Shown: positions 15,186-24,041, counted from the first letter of the stretch. The stretch: 38,007 bases of DNA from Gemmatimonadota bacterium (GCA_002727195.1 PBWH01000016.1:10316-48322), one strand, 5' to 3'. Made by a program: numbers and translations. Notes: a model not told the origin generated them from the sequence alone.

Positions 15186-18100
15186 ATGCAAAATTGGCGA
15201 CGCGTTGCACTCGTCCTGGTGACGACCCTCTTGCCGACCCTCACATTAGGTCAGGAGTACTTCGGCAAGAACAAGGTCAGTTTGGGAGACTATGACTGGC
15301 ACTTCATCGAAACCGAGCACTTCACAATCTATTTCGACAAGGGCTCCTTGCCTGTTGCCGAATTCGCTGCCAAGGAGGCGGAGCGGTCACTGGCGGAGAT
15401 CGAGGAAGGCCTGAACTATGAGATGAAGGGGCGCTATCCCCTCGTCCTTTACAACTCTCACAATGGTTTCGCCGTCAGCAACATCATCAACTCCGAACTG
15501 ACCGAGTTCACCGGTGGGTTCACCGAGTTTGCACAGGGCCGAGTTGTCATCCCCTACACGGGGTCGTATGCCGATTTTCGACACGTGATTCACCACGAGC
15601 TCGTTCATTCGGTTACCATCGAGCTCTGGACGGGAGGGGGCTGGCTCGGGGCAATGCTAAACCAGCAGGCAACCATCCCGCCTCTGTGGGTGGTCGAGGG
15701 CATCGCTGAGTATCTGTCCCGCTACGGATGGGATGTCGGTGCGGACAATATCATTCGGGACGCCACGATTACCGGGTATGTGCCACCGATCGAGTTTATC
15801 CCGCAAGGCGGCCTGTTCGCATACAAGGGTGGCCAATCGATATTCTACATGATCGAGCAGGAATACGGTCGAGATAAGGTTGGGCAGGTTATCCGGGACG
15901 TTCGGACGGCCAAGACGATCGACAAGGCGTTGAAGTCGGCGCTCGGGATCGGGGTCGAGGAACTCAACGAGAAGTGGCATATCTGGCTGAAGCGCCAGCA
16001 TTGGAATCAGATCAACAAGCACGACAGCCCGGATGAGATCGCCAAGTCGCTAACCGACCGTGAGGAGGAAGGGGGAGTCTTCAACGTGGCGCCCAAGTTC
16101 TCGCCTCAGGGAGACAAGATCGCCTACCTGTCCGACCGGAAGGGTACGTTCGATATCTACCTCCGTTCGGCAATCGATGGGAAGGATCTGGGACGTCTGG
16201 TCGAGGGAGAACGTTCGAGCGACTTCGAGTGGATGTTCGTCCTGCGTCCCGGCATCACCTGGTCGCCTGACGGCCGGCACATCGCTTTTGCTGCGAAGTC
16301 GAAGAACAAGAACACGCTCTACACGCTGGACGTGAAGCGTCGGCGTCTGAAGAAGCGGTTCAACTTCGATCTCGACGGTTTGTTCGAGCCGGCGTGGTCG
16401 CCGGACGGGAAGCGGATCGCGTTCTCCGGCTTGAAGGACGGCTGGTCGGACGTATACATCGTTGATGTCGAGACAGACGATCTACACAGAATCACCCACG
16501 ACCCCTACGACGAGACGAATCTCAGGTGGTCACCGGAGGGAGAGTGGATCGCTATGAGCGCCGATCATCCGGACGAAGACCTCAACTTCGACGGCCGCAA
16601 GGACTTCGAATATGGCCAGTATGACATCTTTGTGATCCGGCCTGATGGGTCGGAGTTGCGTCGGGTCGTTCATAATGAGGCAAAGGAGTCATACCCTCAG
16701 TGGGGCCCTGATGGTAAGAAACTGGCCTTTATCTCTGACCGGACCGGTGTGGGGAACATCTACGTCGCTGACATCGACGGTGATGAGCACGAGAAGGCAG
16801 TGACCAACCTCCTCGCGAGCGCACTCGACTTCGATTGGTCGCCTGACGGGAAGAAGATGGCTTTCACCGTGTTCCACAAGGGTGGATACGACGTGTTCAC
16901 GCTGAAGAACCCGCTCGACAAGTTGAAGGCGCCGACGGAGCTTCCGCTTACCCGTATCGCAAAACGCAAGAGGGGGGTCGAAGACAAAACCTTCGTTGAG
17001 ATCCAACGCGAACGCTCCCGCTCCGAGCAAGACTCAGTTGCCTCGGCACAGGAGGATGAGCTTGACGCCGCTATCCTGGATGAAGAGGTCGCCGGAGCAT
17101 CGACCAGTGAGGAGGCGGTTGCCGATGACTCGGCAGAGCGTCTCGAGCAGTGGGTGTCCGATCAGGTGGCCCTAGCGGCAGCCGAGGATGCTGAAGACCG
17201 TTCAGCGGAAGACGAGAATGTCGCGGTCCTCGACGACTGGGAGCGGGAGTTCAAGGTCAACAAGTACAGGGTGCAGTTCAAGCCGGAGATCTTCGCGGCG
17301 AACGCCGGCTTTGACACTTTCTATGGCGTCAGTGGTCTTGCACAGTTCTCCTTGAGCGATGTGATGGGGGATCACCGGCTGTCCCTGCTGACCAGCCTGA
17401 ACTTCTCGATCGAGGACAGCGATTTTTACCTCACCTATGCCTATCTGAAGCGACAGACGAACTACTTCAACACGTTCTTTCATACACGTCTGTTCTTCTT
17501 CAGTGGGAATCGGCTGTTCGCCGACCGATACTACGGGGTTACGAGTGCGATCGACCGGCCGTTCAATCGGTTTAGCCGAGTCGAGGCCAGTATTCGCTTC
17601 ATTACGATTCAGCGTGACGAGTTTTCCAATGCGCTGAACCCGTTCGTTAACAACGGGTTCTTTGGTGGTCCTACGCAGAACAATCAGGGCGTGACGATCC
17701 GGACAGATCGCGCAGCCATTCCTCAATTAGCACTCGTCGACGATAACACGCGACCAGGCTTCTTTGGCCCGGTCTCCGGTCGACGCGCCAGGCTCGACCT
17801 CGAGGGAAGCCCGGCCGGGCTCGAGTACTTTACTGTCTCCGGTGATTACCGGAAGTACATGCGGATGCTGGACCAGTATACGTTCGCGATCCGACTTTCC
17901 GGTGGAACGAGTTTCGGGCGAAACCGGTCGCGGTTCTTCGTGGGCGGCGTCAACAACGTTGTAAATCCGACCTTCTCGACCATCGCCCGTGTTCCCACGG
18001 ATCAGGTATTCTTCTCGAACTTCGTGTGGCCTCTTCGAGGGGTACGCCTTTTCGAGACGGCGGGAGATTCGTATGCTCTCGCCAACATCGCGTTCCGATT

Positions 18101-18392
18101 CCCGATGTTCCACCAGATCGCGATGGGATGGCCCTTGCCTTTCTTCTTCCAGGATGTCCAGGGCGAGTTGTTCCTTGACGTAGGCGGCGCCTTCAATCGG
18201 GATGCGTTCGACCCCTGGGAGGCTAGGGACGGCGGTTTCGAGCTTCGCGATCTCAGAGCCGGCTATGGGTTCGGCACCCGTGTGAACCTTGGTCTTTTCA
18301 TCTTTCGGTATGATATTGCCTGGCCGACGGATTTCGCGGAATCATTCCATCCGTTGCAGTACTTCTCGATCGATATCACCGGCGTATTCTAG
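15186..18392 (+). CDS. Exported gluzincin metalloprotease-beta-propeller-outer membrane barrel fusion
   Basis: A 1068-residue protein with a signal peptide (1-20, ending TLGQ). Residues 35-280 form a peptidase MA-like gluzincin domain: the zinc motif HELVH (H137, E138, H141) and, further on, VVEGIAEYLS, where E171 is the likely third ligand. Residues 300-560 contain a TolB-like (PD40) propeller with repeated WSPDGKRIAF-type strands (about six, such as FSPQGDKIAYLSD and WGPDGKKLAFISD). An acidic linker (about 600-690) leads to a C-terminal region (690-1068) of alternating strands ending in GVF, as in BamA/Omp85-like barrels; no POTRA domain is visible. The barrel would anchor the protein in the outer membrane with the protease in the periplasm or outside. 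The ATG at 15186 follows ACAGGAG; an upstream in-frame start is ignored. It leads an operon with two small genes. Confidence 0.85.
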   Translation: MQNWRRVALVLVTTLLPTLTLGQEYFGKNKVSLGDYDWHFIETEHFTIYFDKGSLPVAEFAAKEAERSLAEIEEGLNYEMKGRYPLVLYNSHNGFAVSNIINSELTEFTGGFTEFAQGRVVIPYTGSYADFRHVIHHELVHSVTIELWTGGGWLGAMLNQQATIPPLWVVEGIAEYLSRYGWDVGADNIIRDATITGYVPPIEFIPQGGLFAYKGGQSIFYMIEQEYGRDKVGQVIRDVRTAKTIDKALKSALGIGVEELNEKWHIWLKRQHWNQINKHDSPDEIAKSLTDREEEGGVFNVAPKFSPQGDKIAYLSDRKGTFDIYLRSAIDGKDLGRLVEGERSSDFEWMFVLRPGITWSPDGRHIAFAAKSKNKNTLYTLDVKRRRLKKRFNFDLDGLFEPAWSPDGKRIAFSGLKDGWSDVYIVDVETDDLHRITHDPYDETNLRWSPEGEWIAMSADHPDEDLNFDGRKDFEYGQYDIFVIRPDGSELRRVVHNEAKESYPQWGPDGKKLAFISDRTGVGNIYVADIDGDEHEKAVTNLLASALDFDWSPDGKKMAFTVFHKGGYDVFTLKNPLDKLKAPTELPLTRIAKRKRGVEDKTFVEIQRERSRSEQDSVASAQEDELDAAILDEEVAGASTSEEAVADDSAERLEQWVSDQVALAAAEDAEDRSAEDENVAVLDDWEREFKVNKYRVQFKPEIFAANAGFDTFYGVSGLAQFSLSDVMGDHRLSLLTSLNFSIEDSDFYLTYAYLKRQTNYFNTFFHTRLFFFSGNRLFADRYYGVTSAIDRPFNRFSRVEASIRFITIQRDEFSNALNPFVNNGFFGGPTQNNQGVTIRTDRAAIPQLALVDDNTRPGFFGPVSGRRARLDLEGSPAGLEYFTVSGDYRKYMRMLDQYTFAIRLSGGTSFGRNRSRFFVGGVNNVVNPTFSTIARVPTDQVFFSNFVWPLRGVRLFETAGDSYALANIAFRFPMFHQIAMGWPLPFFFQDVQGELFLDVGGAFNRDAFDPWEARDGGFELRDLRAGYGFGTRVNLGLFIFRYDIAWPTDFAESFHPLQYFSIDITGVF

Positions 18393-18412
18393 AGTTTCGA
18401 GAGTTGACGCTG

Positions 18413-18658
18413 ATGCGCCCTCGCCGATCTCGTAGGCGGGGGCGTATTTTGTTAGGGTTACGTTTGGACGCAATCAAATGCAAGACTTGCGGGAGGGTTT
18501 ACGATCGCTACGATATCCGGTGTCCGGACTGCGGAACGCCTAACCGTGAGGATCGGGGCGGGGGGCGGAAGGTCTGCGTCTCGTGCCGGATCTTCGCTGG
18601 CGTGTCCGTCCTGCTGTTGATCTTCTGGCTGTACGTGTTCTGTACACGTGTGCTCTGA
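18413..18658 (+). CDS. Zinc-ribbon protein with C-terminal membrane helix
   Basis: An 81-residue protein with a basic N-terminus, a zinc ribbon (C23, C26, C37, C40 in KCKTCGRVY and RCPDCGTPN), another CxxC (C55, C58 in CVSC) and a single membrane helix at about residues 60-77. The rubredoxin-like ribbon would face the cytosol. I do not recognise a named family. The start is uncertain: ATG 18413 is used, a TTG at 18404 is in frame, and the ribbon itself begins at codon 23. It lies 20 bases after the barrel gene, in the same operon as the TPR gene after it. Confidence 0.6.
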   Translation: MRPRRSRRRGRILLGLRLDAIKCKTCGRVYDRYDIRCPDCGTPNREDRGGGRKVCVSCRIFAGVSVLLLIFWLYVFCTRVL

Positions 18659-18671
18659 ATTTGGAGGCGTT

Positions 18672-18992
18672 GTGGACGCAAAGAAGCGATACATCGAGGG
18701 GCTCTCGCTCCTAGCCAAAGACGATCTGAGTGGCGCCGTGGCGGCCTTTCGGGACAGCGTCGCTCTGGACGATCAGTTTGGGCTCGGATATCTCGGTCTG
18801 GCGCAGGCGTTGGATCGGCAGGGCGTTGTGGATGAGGCGATCAAGGTGGTACAACAGGCGATCGTTTTGATGCCGGAGGACCCGCTCCCACACACCAGTC
18901 TATCCAGGCTTTATCAACAGAAGGATCTGATCGAGGAAGCGGAGGAAGAAATGGCGGAGTCGATGCGACTTCAGCGCGCTAAGGAAAGCTAG
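18672..18992 (+). CDS. Tetratricopeptide repeat protein
   Basis: A 106-residue protein of about two and a half TPR units: AVAAFRDSVALDDQFGLGYL and VDEAIKVVQQAIVLMPEDP show the A-x7-G/A-x-A pattern with the closing proline. TPRs bind proteins, and there is no signal peptide. The start is GTG 18672, with GGAGG at 18663-18667. It is the third gene of the operon, 13 bases after the zinc-ribbon gene. Its stop overlaps the stop of the convergent membrane gene by four bases. Confidence 0.85.
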   Translation: MDAKKRYIEGLSLLAKDDLSGAVAAFRDSVALDDQFGLGYLGLAQALDRQGVVDEAIKVVQQAIVLMPEDPLPHTSLSRLYQQKDLIEEAEEEMAESMRLQRAKES

Positions 18993-19984
18993 GCCGCCTC
19001 CTGGGGGCGACGGCCCCATACGAGGGATATAAGGCCTGGACCGCCGAAGACGAGAAAGCCGACGTATGCAAGGCTGTGGCACACGGTGGCGAAGGCAAGC
19101 GCTTCGTCCAGCGGTACGCCATAGATCTCGTTCAGCGCGCGGCTACAGAAGAGGTGGTACGTTCCGGCACCGCCAGGCGTCGGGATGACGATACCGAGGG
19201 TTGCGATCGTGACGACCACGATCGCTTCCGTCACTCCGAGATCGTATTTCGCCGGAAAGTCGAACGCGTAGAGTGGGACATACAGAGACCCGACGTAGGC
19301 AACGTTCAGGACCAGGGTCCACCAGGCGATCCAGATGGCACGGGAAGGGGAGCGGATGGAGTCCATTCCGTCAAGAAAGGACCGGGCGAGATCGATGATT
19401 CTCGCCGCGATGACAGACGAGAACAACGATTGCAGTCGATCCAGGATGCGTTGGCCACCGATCGAGAGGACGAACAGGGCAAGGGTTGCGATCCCGATGC
19501 CCAGGGCGGCCCAGATGACGATCCCTTCCATCCAGGGGAAGACTGCCTCGAGTCTTTCTCTGACCAGAAACATCACACCTGCGAACATTGCCAACAACAT
19601 GATCAGATCGATCAATCGCTCGACGGCAACGGTGGCGACGAGACCGGACATCTTATTCGGATCGCGTTCGATCGCCCAGATTTTGGCGATTTCTCCGGCT
19701 CGTGGAATCAGATTGTTGCCCGCGTACCCGATCAGTATCGCAGCGACGAGCTTGTGAATGGGTAAGCCGGGTAGGACCGACCGCATAAGGATACGCCAAC
19801 GGTAGGCGCGTGGGTATGAGGCCAGCAGTACCAGGCCGACTGCTCCGAGCAGCCAGATGGCATCGCTCTGTCTGACGATTTCCCACACGCGGGACAGATC
19901 AACGTGCTCAAAAGCCGAATAGAGAAAGAATCCGGCCAGTCCAAGGCTCAGGATGATCTTTGCTACTTCACGTGGATTGATCAC
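18989..19984 (-). CDS. Lysylphosphatidylglycerol synthase-like integral membrane protein
   Basis: A 331-residue inner-membrane protein of the LPG-synthase membrane-domain superfamily (UPF0104/AglD-like), whose members move lipids or glycolipids across the membrane or transfer groups to them. It has about eight or nine hydrophobic helices and the family's polar motifs: NNLIPRAGEIAKIW (residues 90-103) and the late TPGGAGTYHLF. It has no soluble aminoacyl-transfer domain, so it probably acts as a flippase-like partner only. The start is GTG 19984, overlapping the aldolase stop in GTGA, which shows it is the last gene of the six-gene operon. The substrate is unknown. Confidence 0.85.
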   Translation of the reverse strand: MINPREVAKIILSLGLAGFFLYSAFEHVDLSRVWEIVRQSDAIWLLGAVGLVLLASYPRAYRWRILMRSVLPGLPIHKLVAAILIGYAGNNLIPRAGEIAKIWAIERDPNKMSGLVATVAVERLIDLIMLLAMFAGVMFLVRERLEAVFPWMEGIVIWAALGIGIATLALFVLSIGGQRILDRLQSLFSSVIAARIIDLARSFLDGMDSIRSPSRAIWIAWWTLVLNVAYVGSLYVPLYAFDFPAKYDLGVTEAIVVVTIATLGIVIPTPGGAGTYHLFCSRALNEIYGVPLDEALAFATVCHSLAYVGFLVFGGPGLISLVWGRRPQEAA

Positions 19985-21015
19985 GCCTGGAATACCTCGG
20001 CTAGGCTGTTTAGGTCTCTACCGTGTTCGGTTTTCAGCCGTTCGCCGGCTTCGGCGGGGGTGACACCATCGTGAACGATCCCGTAGATCGCGCTGGCGAC
20101 GGCGGCCGGGTCGTGGGTGCCCGGGTGATGCACGTTCCGTCCCACGAGTGCTCCGCGAACGTTCGCGCCGGCTGTCATTCCTGAAGCAAACTCCTCGAAC
20201 ACTCTCATCGGGTCGCCAGTCGATTCTCCGCCTAGCATCAACACGGGACAGGACGTCGACGCCGCGACCTCATTGTATCGCTCCGTGTATGGGATCTTGA
20301 TCCAGGTGTTCAGAGACGACTTGCCGAGTCCGGACGCGACGCCCACGGTACGGATCATGGCTTCTGGTGTTTTGGTCACCCGGTATCCTGTGTCCGACCG
20401 TTCCACAGGCAGGGGCTCGAGATACATCGGTATTCCGTGGTCGACACAGGCGTCGATGGCCTGGGCACATCCGGTAAGCGTTTTCAATGAATCGGGGTTG
20501 GTGTCATCGAGACGGAACATCGCCTTGACAGCATCCAGACCGTTCTTCGCTGCCCGCTCGACAGTGTAGGCAGTGAAGGTATCGTCCATCTCGAATGCCG
20601 CACCCGCCAGACCACCCCGGTTCATAGTGCCGACCATGATCCGTCCATCCAGGATAGACGGCTTTCCTGCGTCCACGATCAAGTGATCGACGATCAACAG
20701 ATCCTCGAGGATATCGGGTGTACCAAGGATCCCATCGCAGTTGGGGGTGCTCAGGACGCGAACCAGCCGCCCCAGATACCCGTAGCGGCTGCCCATCGCG
20801 AGCGGGTCACCTGCGGCCGTATTTACGGCCCGCGCAGGATGATCCGCTGCAAGGATCATCACGTTTCCTGAGTCTTTTACCCACGCCGTGGGACGTTTGC
20901 GTGTCTTCGCTCTTTGTGAGACGACTTCAGGCTTTGTGATTCTGATTCTGGTGATTTGGTCGTAGAGCGTCCGGGGAAAGAAGCGGTCGAGTTGGAAAGA
21001 GTTACTGTTATCCAT
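19981..21015 (-). CDS. Class I aldolase-type TIM barrel (Cgl0159/LacD-like)
   Basis: A 344-residue class I aldolase-like protein resembling the Cgl0159 type found in some inositol/sugar degradation clusters and related to DeoC and LacD. VMILAADHPAR (near residue 53) begins the barrel; EMDDTFTAY, GKSSLNTWIKIPY and CPVLMLGGEST follow. The lysine in WIKIPY is the likely Schiff-base residue. The start is ATG 21015, overlapping the era stop by eight bases (ATGGATAA); a TTG two codons earlier is less likely. It lies between era and the LPG-like membrane gene in a compact operon. The natural substrate is not evident, and a sugar-phosphate lyase role is inferred from the family. Confidence 0.75.
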   Translation of the reverse strand: MDNSNSFQLDRFFPRTLYDQITRIRITKPEVVSQRAKTRKRPTAWVKDSGNVMILAADHPARAVNTAAGDPLAMGSRYGYLGRLVRVLSTPNCDGILGTPDILEDLLIVDHLIVDAGKPSILDGRIMVGTMNRGGLAGAAFEMDDTFTAYTVERAAKNGLDAVKAMFRLDDTNPDSLKTLTGCAQAIDACVDHGIPMYLEPLPVERSDTGYRVTKTPEAMIRTVGVASGLGKSSLNTWIKIPYTERYNEVAASTSCPVLMLGGESTGDPMRVFEEFASGMTAGANVRGALVGRNVHHPGTHDPAAVASAIYGIVHDGVTPAEAGERLKTEHGRDLNSLAEVFQA

Positions 21016-21913
21016 AGCCAAGATTGCGTAGCGCGGTGTCCTTCTTTCGCCAGTTCTGAATGACTTTTACATGTAAGTCGAGGTATACGGGGTGTTGCAG
21101 GAATTTTTCGATCCGTCCGCGAGCGTTCTTCCCGATGTCACGGAGCGTCCGTCCACCCTTGCCGATCACGATGCCCTTTTGGGAATTGCGCTCGACGATC
21201 ACGTTGGCCTTGATGTAGATCTTCTTTCGGTCTTCATCGAAGGACTCCACCTGGACAGCGATCGCATAGGGTAGCTCCTGACGGAGTCGGTTGAAGATCT
21301 CCTCCCGGATCAATTCTTCACAGAAAAATCGCTCCGGCTGCTCCGTGAGCACATCCTCAGGATAGAACCTCGGGCCAAGCGGCAGGGTTTCCTCGAGGCG
21401 TTCCCGCAGTTTGATTACGTCCGTACCGGCCAGAGCAGATACTGCCAGGACGTGTCGGGGGGATGCTAGATCGAGGATACGGTCGAGGGAGGATGCGGCC
21501 TGTTCTTCCGGGACGAGATCGCATTTGTTGAGGGCGACTACGACCGGGATCGCGTGGCCGCTGACTGCCTTGATCACCTCGCTGTCGAACGTGCGATCGA
21601 GGTCGGACGCGTCGGCGAGGCATAGGATGATGTCCGCACCCTCGAGGGCGGTGTCGATCTCGTTGCGCATCAATTCGTGGAGACGATAGGCCGGGTCGAG
21701 CAGGCCTGGTGTATCGAGAAACATCATCTGGGCCTTCTCGGTCGTGAAGATGCCCAAGATACTCTTTCGCGTGGTTTGGGGTTTGTCCGTCGCGATCGAC
21801 AGACGTTCGCCTACCAGCGCGTTGAAAAGTGTCGACTTACCCGTGTTGGGCCGTCCCAGCACGACGATGTGCCCCGATCGGAAACCCTCCGGAGCGTTCA
21901 GCAATTGGTCCAT
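21008..21913 (-). CDS. era: GTPase Era
   Basis: Era is an essential GTPase that binds 16S rRNA and helps assemble the 30S subunit. The 301-residue protein has the family length. G1 is GRPNTGKST (20-28), G2 lies in QTTRK (46-50), G3 is DTPG (67-70) and G4 is NKCD (about 134). The C-terminal KH domain has GKGGRTLRDIG and a LHVKVIQNWRK end. ATG 21913 lies five bases after the stop of the PorV-like gene. It is unusual for era to follow an outer-membrane protein rather than rnc, recO or ybeY, but it sits in an operon with envelope genes here. Confidence 0.97.
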   Translation of the reverse strand: MDQLLNAPEGFRSGHIVVLGRPNTGKSTLFNALVGERLSIATDKPQTTRKSILGIFTTEKAQMMFLDTPGLLDPAYRLHELMRNEIDTALEGADIILCLADASDLDRTFDSEVIKAVSGHAIPVVVALNKCDLVPEEQAASSLDRILDLASPRHVLAVSALAGTDVIKLRERLEETLPLGPRFYPEDVLTEQPERFFCEELIREEIFNRLRQELPYAIAVQVESFDEDRKKIYIKANVIVERNSQKGIVIGKGGRTLRDIGKNARGRIEKFLQHPVYLDLHVKVIQNWRKKDTALRNLGYG

Positions 21914-21918
21914 AGTGT

Positions 21919-22845
21919 TCAGAAGTATAGAGAGGCAGAGATTCTGTATGTATTGTCCAGGTCGTCGTTCTCGAGGAAGGCGACGTCGACGCGGATTCTG
22001 TCTGTTGGCGAGAGTCCGGCACCGGCAGTCAGATGATCACCCTCGATCCCCAGACGGGCGGAAAGCCCCGTACGGTGTCTGTACTCCGCACCGACTCTGA
22101 GGTGCTGACCATCGTCCGCTGATGAAGTTTCGGCGTTCAACAATAGGCTCGCAGCAAGGAGAAGATGCCCATCGATGGGGCCTACTGGTCGTGTCCAGCC
22201 CATACCAAGGTCCAGCGAGGGGGAAATGGTGTCGCTTTTACCCGAGTCGAAGGAGATGCGTGTCGATCTCGCATCGCGGATGACGAGACCGACACGCAGG
22301 CTGTCTCGAGCGATGTACTGGAGGCCTAGGTCGATGCCATACCCCGTCCCATTTCCTACGCTTAGCTTCCTCCAGATGACCTTTACTCTGCTTCCCAGAG
22401 ATAGTTTCTCGTTGATCGCTCGACCGTAGCCGACGTCGAGGGAGTAGTCGGACGTTCCGGTGTTGCCCGATACGGTTGGACGATTATCCGCTCCGATCGA
22501 TCTGCCCAGATCTTCCAGCGCGCTGAGTTGGATGCCATCCACACCGACTCGAACGAGGCCGACCGAAAAGGTCCCCGCATTGCTCGGGATTCCCACGACG
22601 ATGATATCGTGATTGATCGTTCCACCAAACTGCTCGGCGTGTTGCGCCTGTATCTCGTTCCTCCCAAGGCGCGTCAAGCCAGCGGGATTCCAATACAGAG
22701 ACGTGGCGCCATCGCTGACGCCCACAAATGCGCTCCCCATCCCCAGCGCCCGTGCACCTGCCCCTATGGAGAGGGGGTCGCCAGCATACTCCTGGCTCAC
22801 AGCTGACCCTGCCAGGAGCAACACGCTGCAGAGAAGGCCGCACAT
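21919..22845 (-). CDS. PorV/PorQ-family outer membrane beta-barrel protein
   Basis: A 308-residue exported protein with a signal peptide (about 1-17, ending AVSQ) and a barrel of alternating strands ending in RISASLYF, the C-terminal aromatic signature of outer membrane proteins. The opening GAGARALGMGSAFVGVSDG followed by SLYWNPAGL is diagnostic for the FadL-like PorV/PorQ (UPF0164) group. In Bacteroidota, PorV works with the type IX secretion system; no other such gene is in the window, so the role here is open. The ATG at 22845 overlaps the stop of the upstream gene by one base (TGATG). It precedes era by five bases. Confidence 0.88.
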   Translation of the reverse strand: MCGLLCSVLLLAGSAVSQEYAGDPLSIGAGARALGMGSAFVGVSDGATSLYWNPAGLTRLGRNEIQAQHAEQFGGTINHDIIVVGIPSNAGTFSVGLVRVGVDGIQLSALEDLGRSIGADNRPTVSGNTGTSDYSLDVGYGRAINEKLSLGSRVKVIWRKLSVGNGTGYGIDLGLQYIARDSLRVGLVIRDARSTRISFDSGKSDTISPSLDLGMGWTRPVGPIDGHLLLAASLLLNAETSSADDGQHLRVGAEYRHRTGLSARLGIEGDHLTAGAGLSPTDRIRVDVAFLENDDLDNTYRISASLYF

Positions 22846-23357
22846 CAACGTTCGTCCAAGGCAATCAAGATGGCCTGCGTGCCCGCCTCGATGGCGGCGC
22901 TAATCGATTTCAAGTCCTTTCCGGAAACCGTCACGTGTGGCGTCTGTCTCGGTCTGGGCAGGTGGTCGGATGCGATCAGAAATGGGGGAGCAAAGAGCAG
23001 GCGATCGTGCGTCGTTGGTCCCTCGATGAGTCTGCCCACAAAGTCTAGGGGAAGTCGCCGGTTTCCGAGTCGGTGTCCGCGGTGTGATTCGGTTGGCACG
23101 TTCGGTGACCAGCTTTCGGTGAACGTGAAGACGGACACCTCCGCGGGCAAGGTTTCACTATAATCCTGGATGCGGGCTCTCATCAGCAGTCGTCCACCAG
23201 CTTTGAGGTCCAGGTTGCCCCGATAGAGGTCAAGGACAAGGTAGTAACGCTCCTCGGAGGCTTTGGCCCACTGAAGCTCCTGTCGCAAGGCCTTCTGCTC
23301 GACGCCGGGTGGAGGAGTTGCCGAGACCAGGGCGGACAGAAGCAGGAACAGGGCCAT
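22845..23357 (-). CDS. Secreted protein of unknown function between ldt and porV-like genes
   Basis: A 170-residue protein I do not recognise. It starts with a hydrophobic segment (residues 2-13, LFLLLSALVSA) typical of a signal peptide. The rest is mixed, with ERYYLVLDLYRGNLDLKAGGRLL, similar in pattern to the opening strands of an L,D-transpeptidase domain (compare MYIVIDRHRNRLTV in the upstream gene). It has no cysteine or HGC motif, so it is not a catalytic transpeptidase. ATG 23357 overlaps the upstream stop by one base, and its own TGA overlaps the PorV-like start. It may be a catalytically dead partner of the transpeptidase, or simply a related strand pattern. Confidence 0.75.
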   Translation of the reverse strand: MALFLLLSALVSATPPPGVEQKALRQELQWAKASEERYYLVLDLYRGNLDLKAGGRLLMRARIQDYSETLPAEVSVFTFTESWSPNVPTESHRGHRLGNRRLPLDFVGRLIEGPTTHDRLLFAPPFLIASDHLPRPRQTPHVTVSGKDLKSISAAIEAGTQAILIALDER

Positions 23358-23989
23358 CAAAAGACGTAGACCTGCGTTCCGATCTCGGCGTGGCGATACG
23401 CTGTTGTCAGATCGTCAGCATCCAACCGGACGCAGCCGTGCGTGATCGATCGGCCCAACAGGTTGGGGTAGAGCGTGCCGTGTATCGCGTAGCTATCCTG
23501 CAGTTCCAGGGCGAAGTCTCCGAGTGTAGTGCCGTCGAGCCGGTTGAACATCCAAGGGAGGACTGGGGCCTCTTCGTTCTTCTCGACGAACGCCCAGACC
23601 GGTTTCTTCCAAATCGGGTTCTTTACCTTCTTCTGAACGCTGAAGACTCGACGAGGTGTCTTGAAGTGCCAAGCCTGGCGACGCTTGGCACCGAGGAGGA
23701 TCTTGCCACTTCCAGTTGCGCAGGTCGCCTCAACGACGACAGAATCAGGCGACCGAACGGTGAGACGATTCCGGTGGCGGTCGATGACAATATACATATC
23801 ACGTCCGGCGATCGACTCGAGTTCCCGCCTCAAGGACTCGACATTTTCCCGAAGTTGTGGATTGTCTTGCATAGCAGTGGGGGGCCCGACTGACGTCGGC
23901 TTTGTCTTGTTCGTTGGTGGGGCGTCTGAATCGACGAAACCGCATGCTGAAAGGAGCGCGGCCAAGACGCTTGTCCTGGAGAAGCTCAT
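23357..23989 (-). CDS. L,D-transpeptidase lipoprotein (YkuD domain)
   Basis: L,D-transpeptidases form 3-3 cross-links in peptidoglycan or attach proteins to it, using a cysteine. The 210-residue protein has a lipobox LSAC (C16) after a short hydrophobic stretch, so it is probably a lipoprotein facing the periplasm. A coiled-coil-like segment (42-62) precedes the YkuD domain (65-210), with MYIVIDRHRNRL at its start and the catalytic motif H170-G171 and SITHGCVRL (S181, H184, G185, C186). ATG 23989 has AGGGTGA upstream. It is the first gene of the six-gene operon, 78 bases after a terminator-bearing gap. A promoter was not identified in that short gap. Confidence 0.92.
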   Translation of the reverse strand: MSFSRTSVLAALLSACGFVDSDAPPTNKTKPTSVGPPTAMQDNPQLRENVESLRRELESIAGRDMYIVIDRHRNRLTVRSPDSVVVEATCATGSGKILLGAKRRQAWHFKTPRRVFSVQKKVKNPIWKKPVWAFVEKNEEAPVLPWMFNRLDGTTLGDFALELQDSYAIHGTLYPNLLGRSITHGCVRLDADDLTTAYRHAEIGTQVYVF

Positions 23990-24008
23990 ACGATCACCCT
24001 ACAAATAG

Positions 24009-24041
24009 GAAAACCGAGAGGTCGTTGCCCTCTCGGTTTCC
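24009..24041 (-). terminator. Rho-independent terminator of the DUF4398-like gene
   Basis: AAACCGAGAGG (24011-24021) pairs with CCTCTCGGTTT (24029-24039) across a 7-base loop. On the minus strand the hairpin is followed by TTTTCC. It lies between the lipoprotein gene and the L,D-transpeptidase gene, so these are separate units unless there is read-through. Confidence 0.75.

Noticed and set aside
14906..15244. A 112-codon open frame on the minus strand, upstream of the barrel gene
   Set aside because: It overlaps the start of the protease-propeller-barrel gene, lacks coding codon bias and a ribosome site, and shows no motif.
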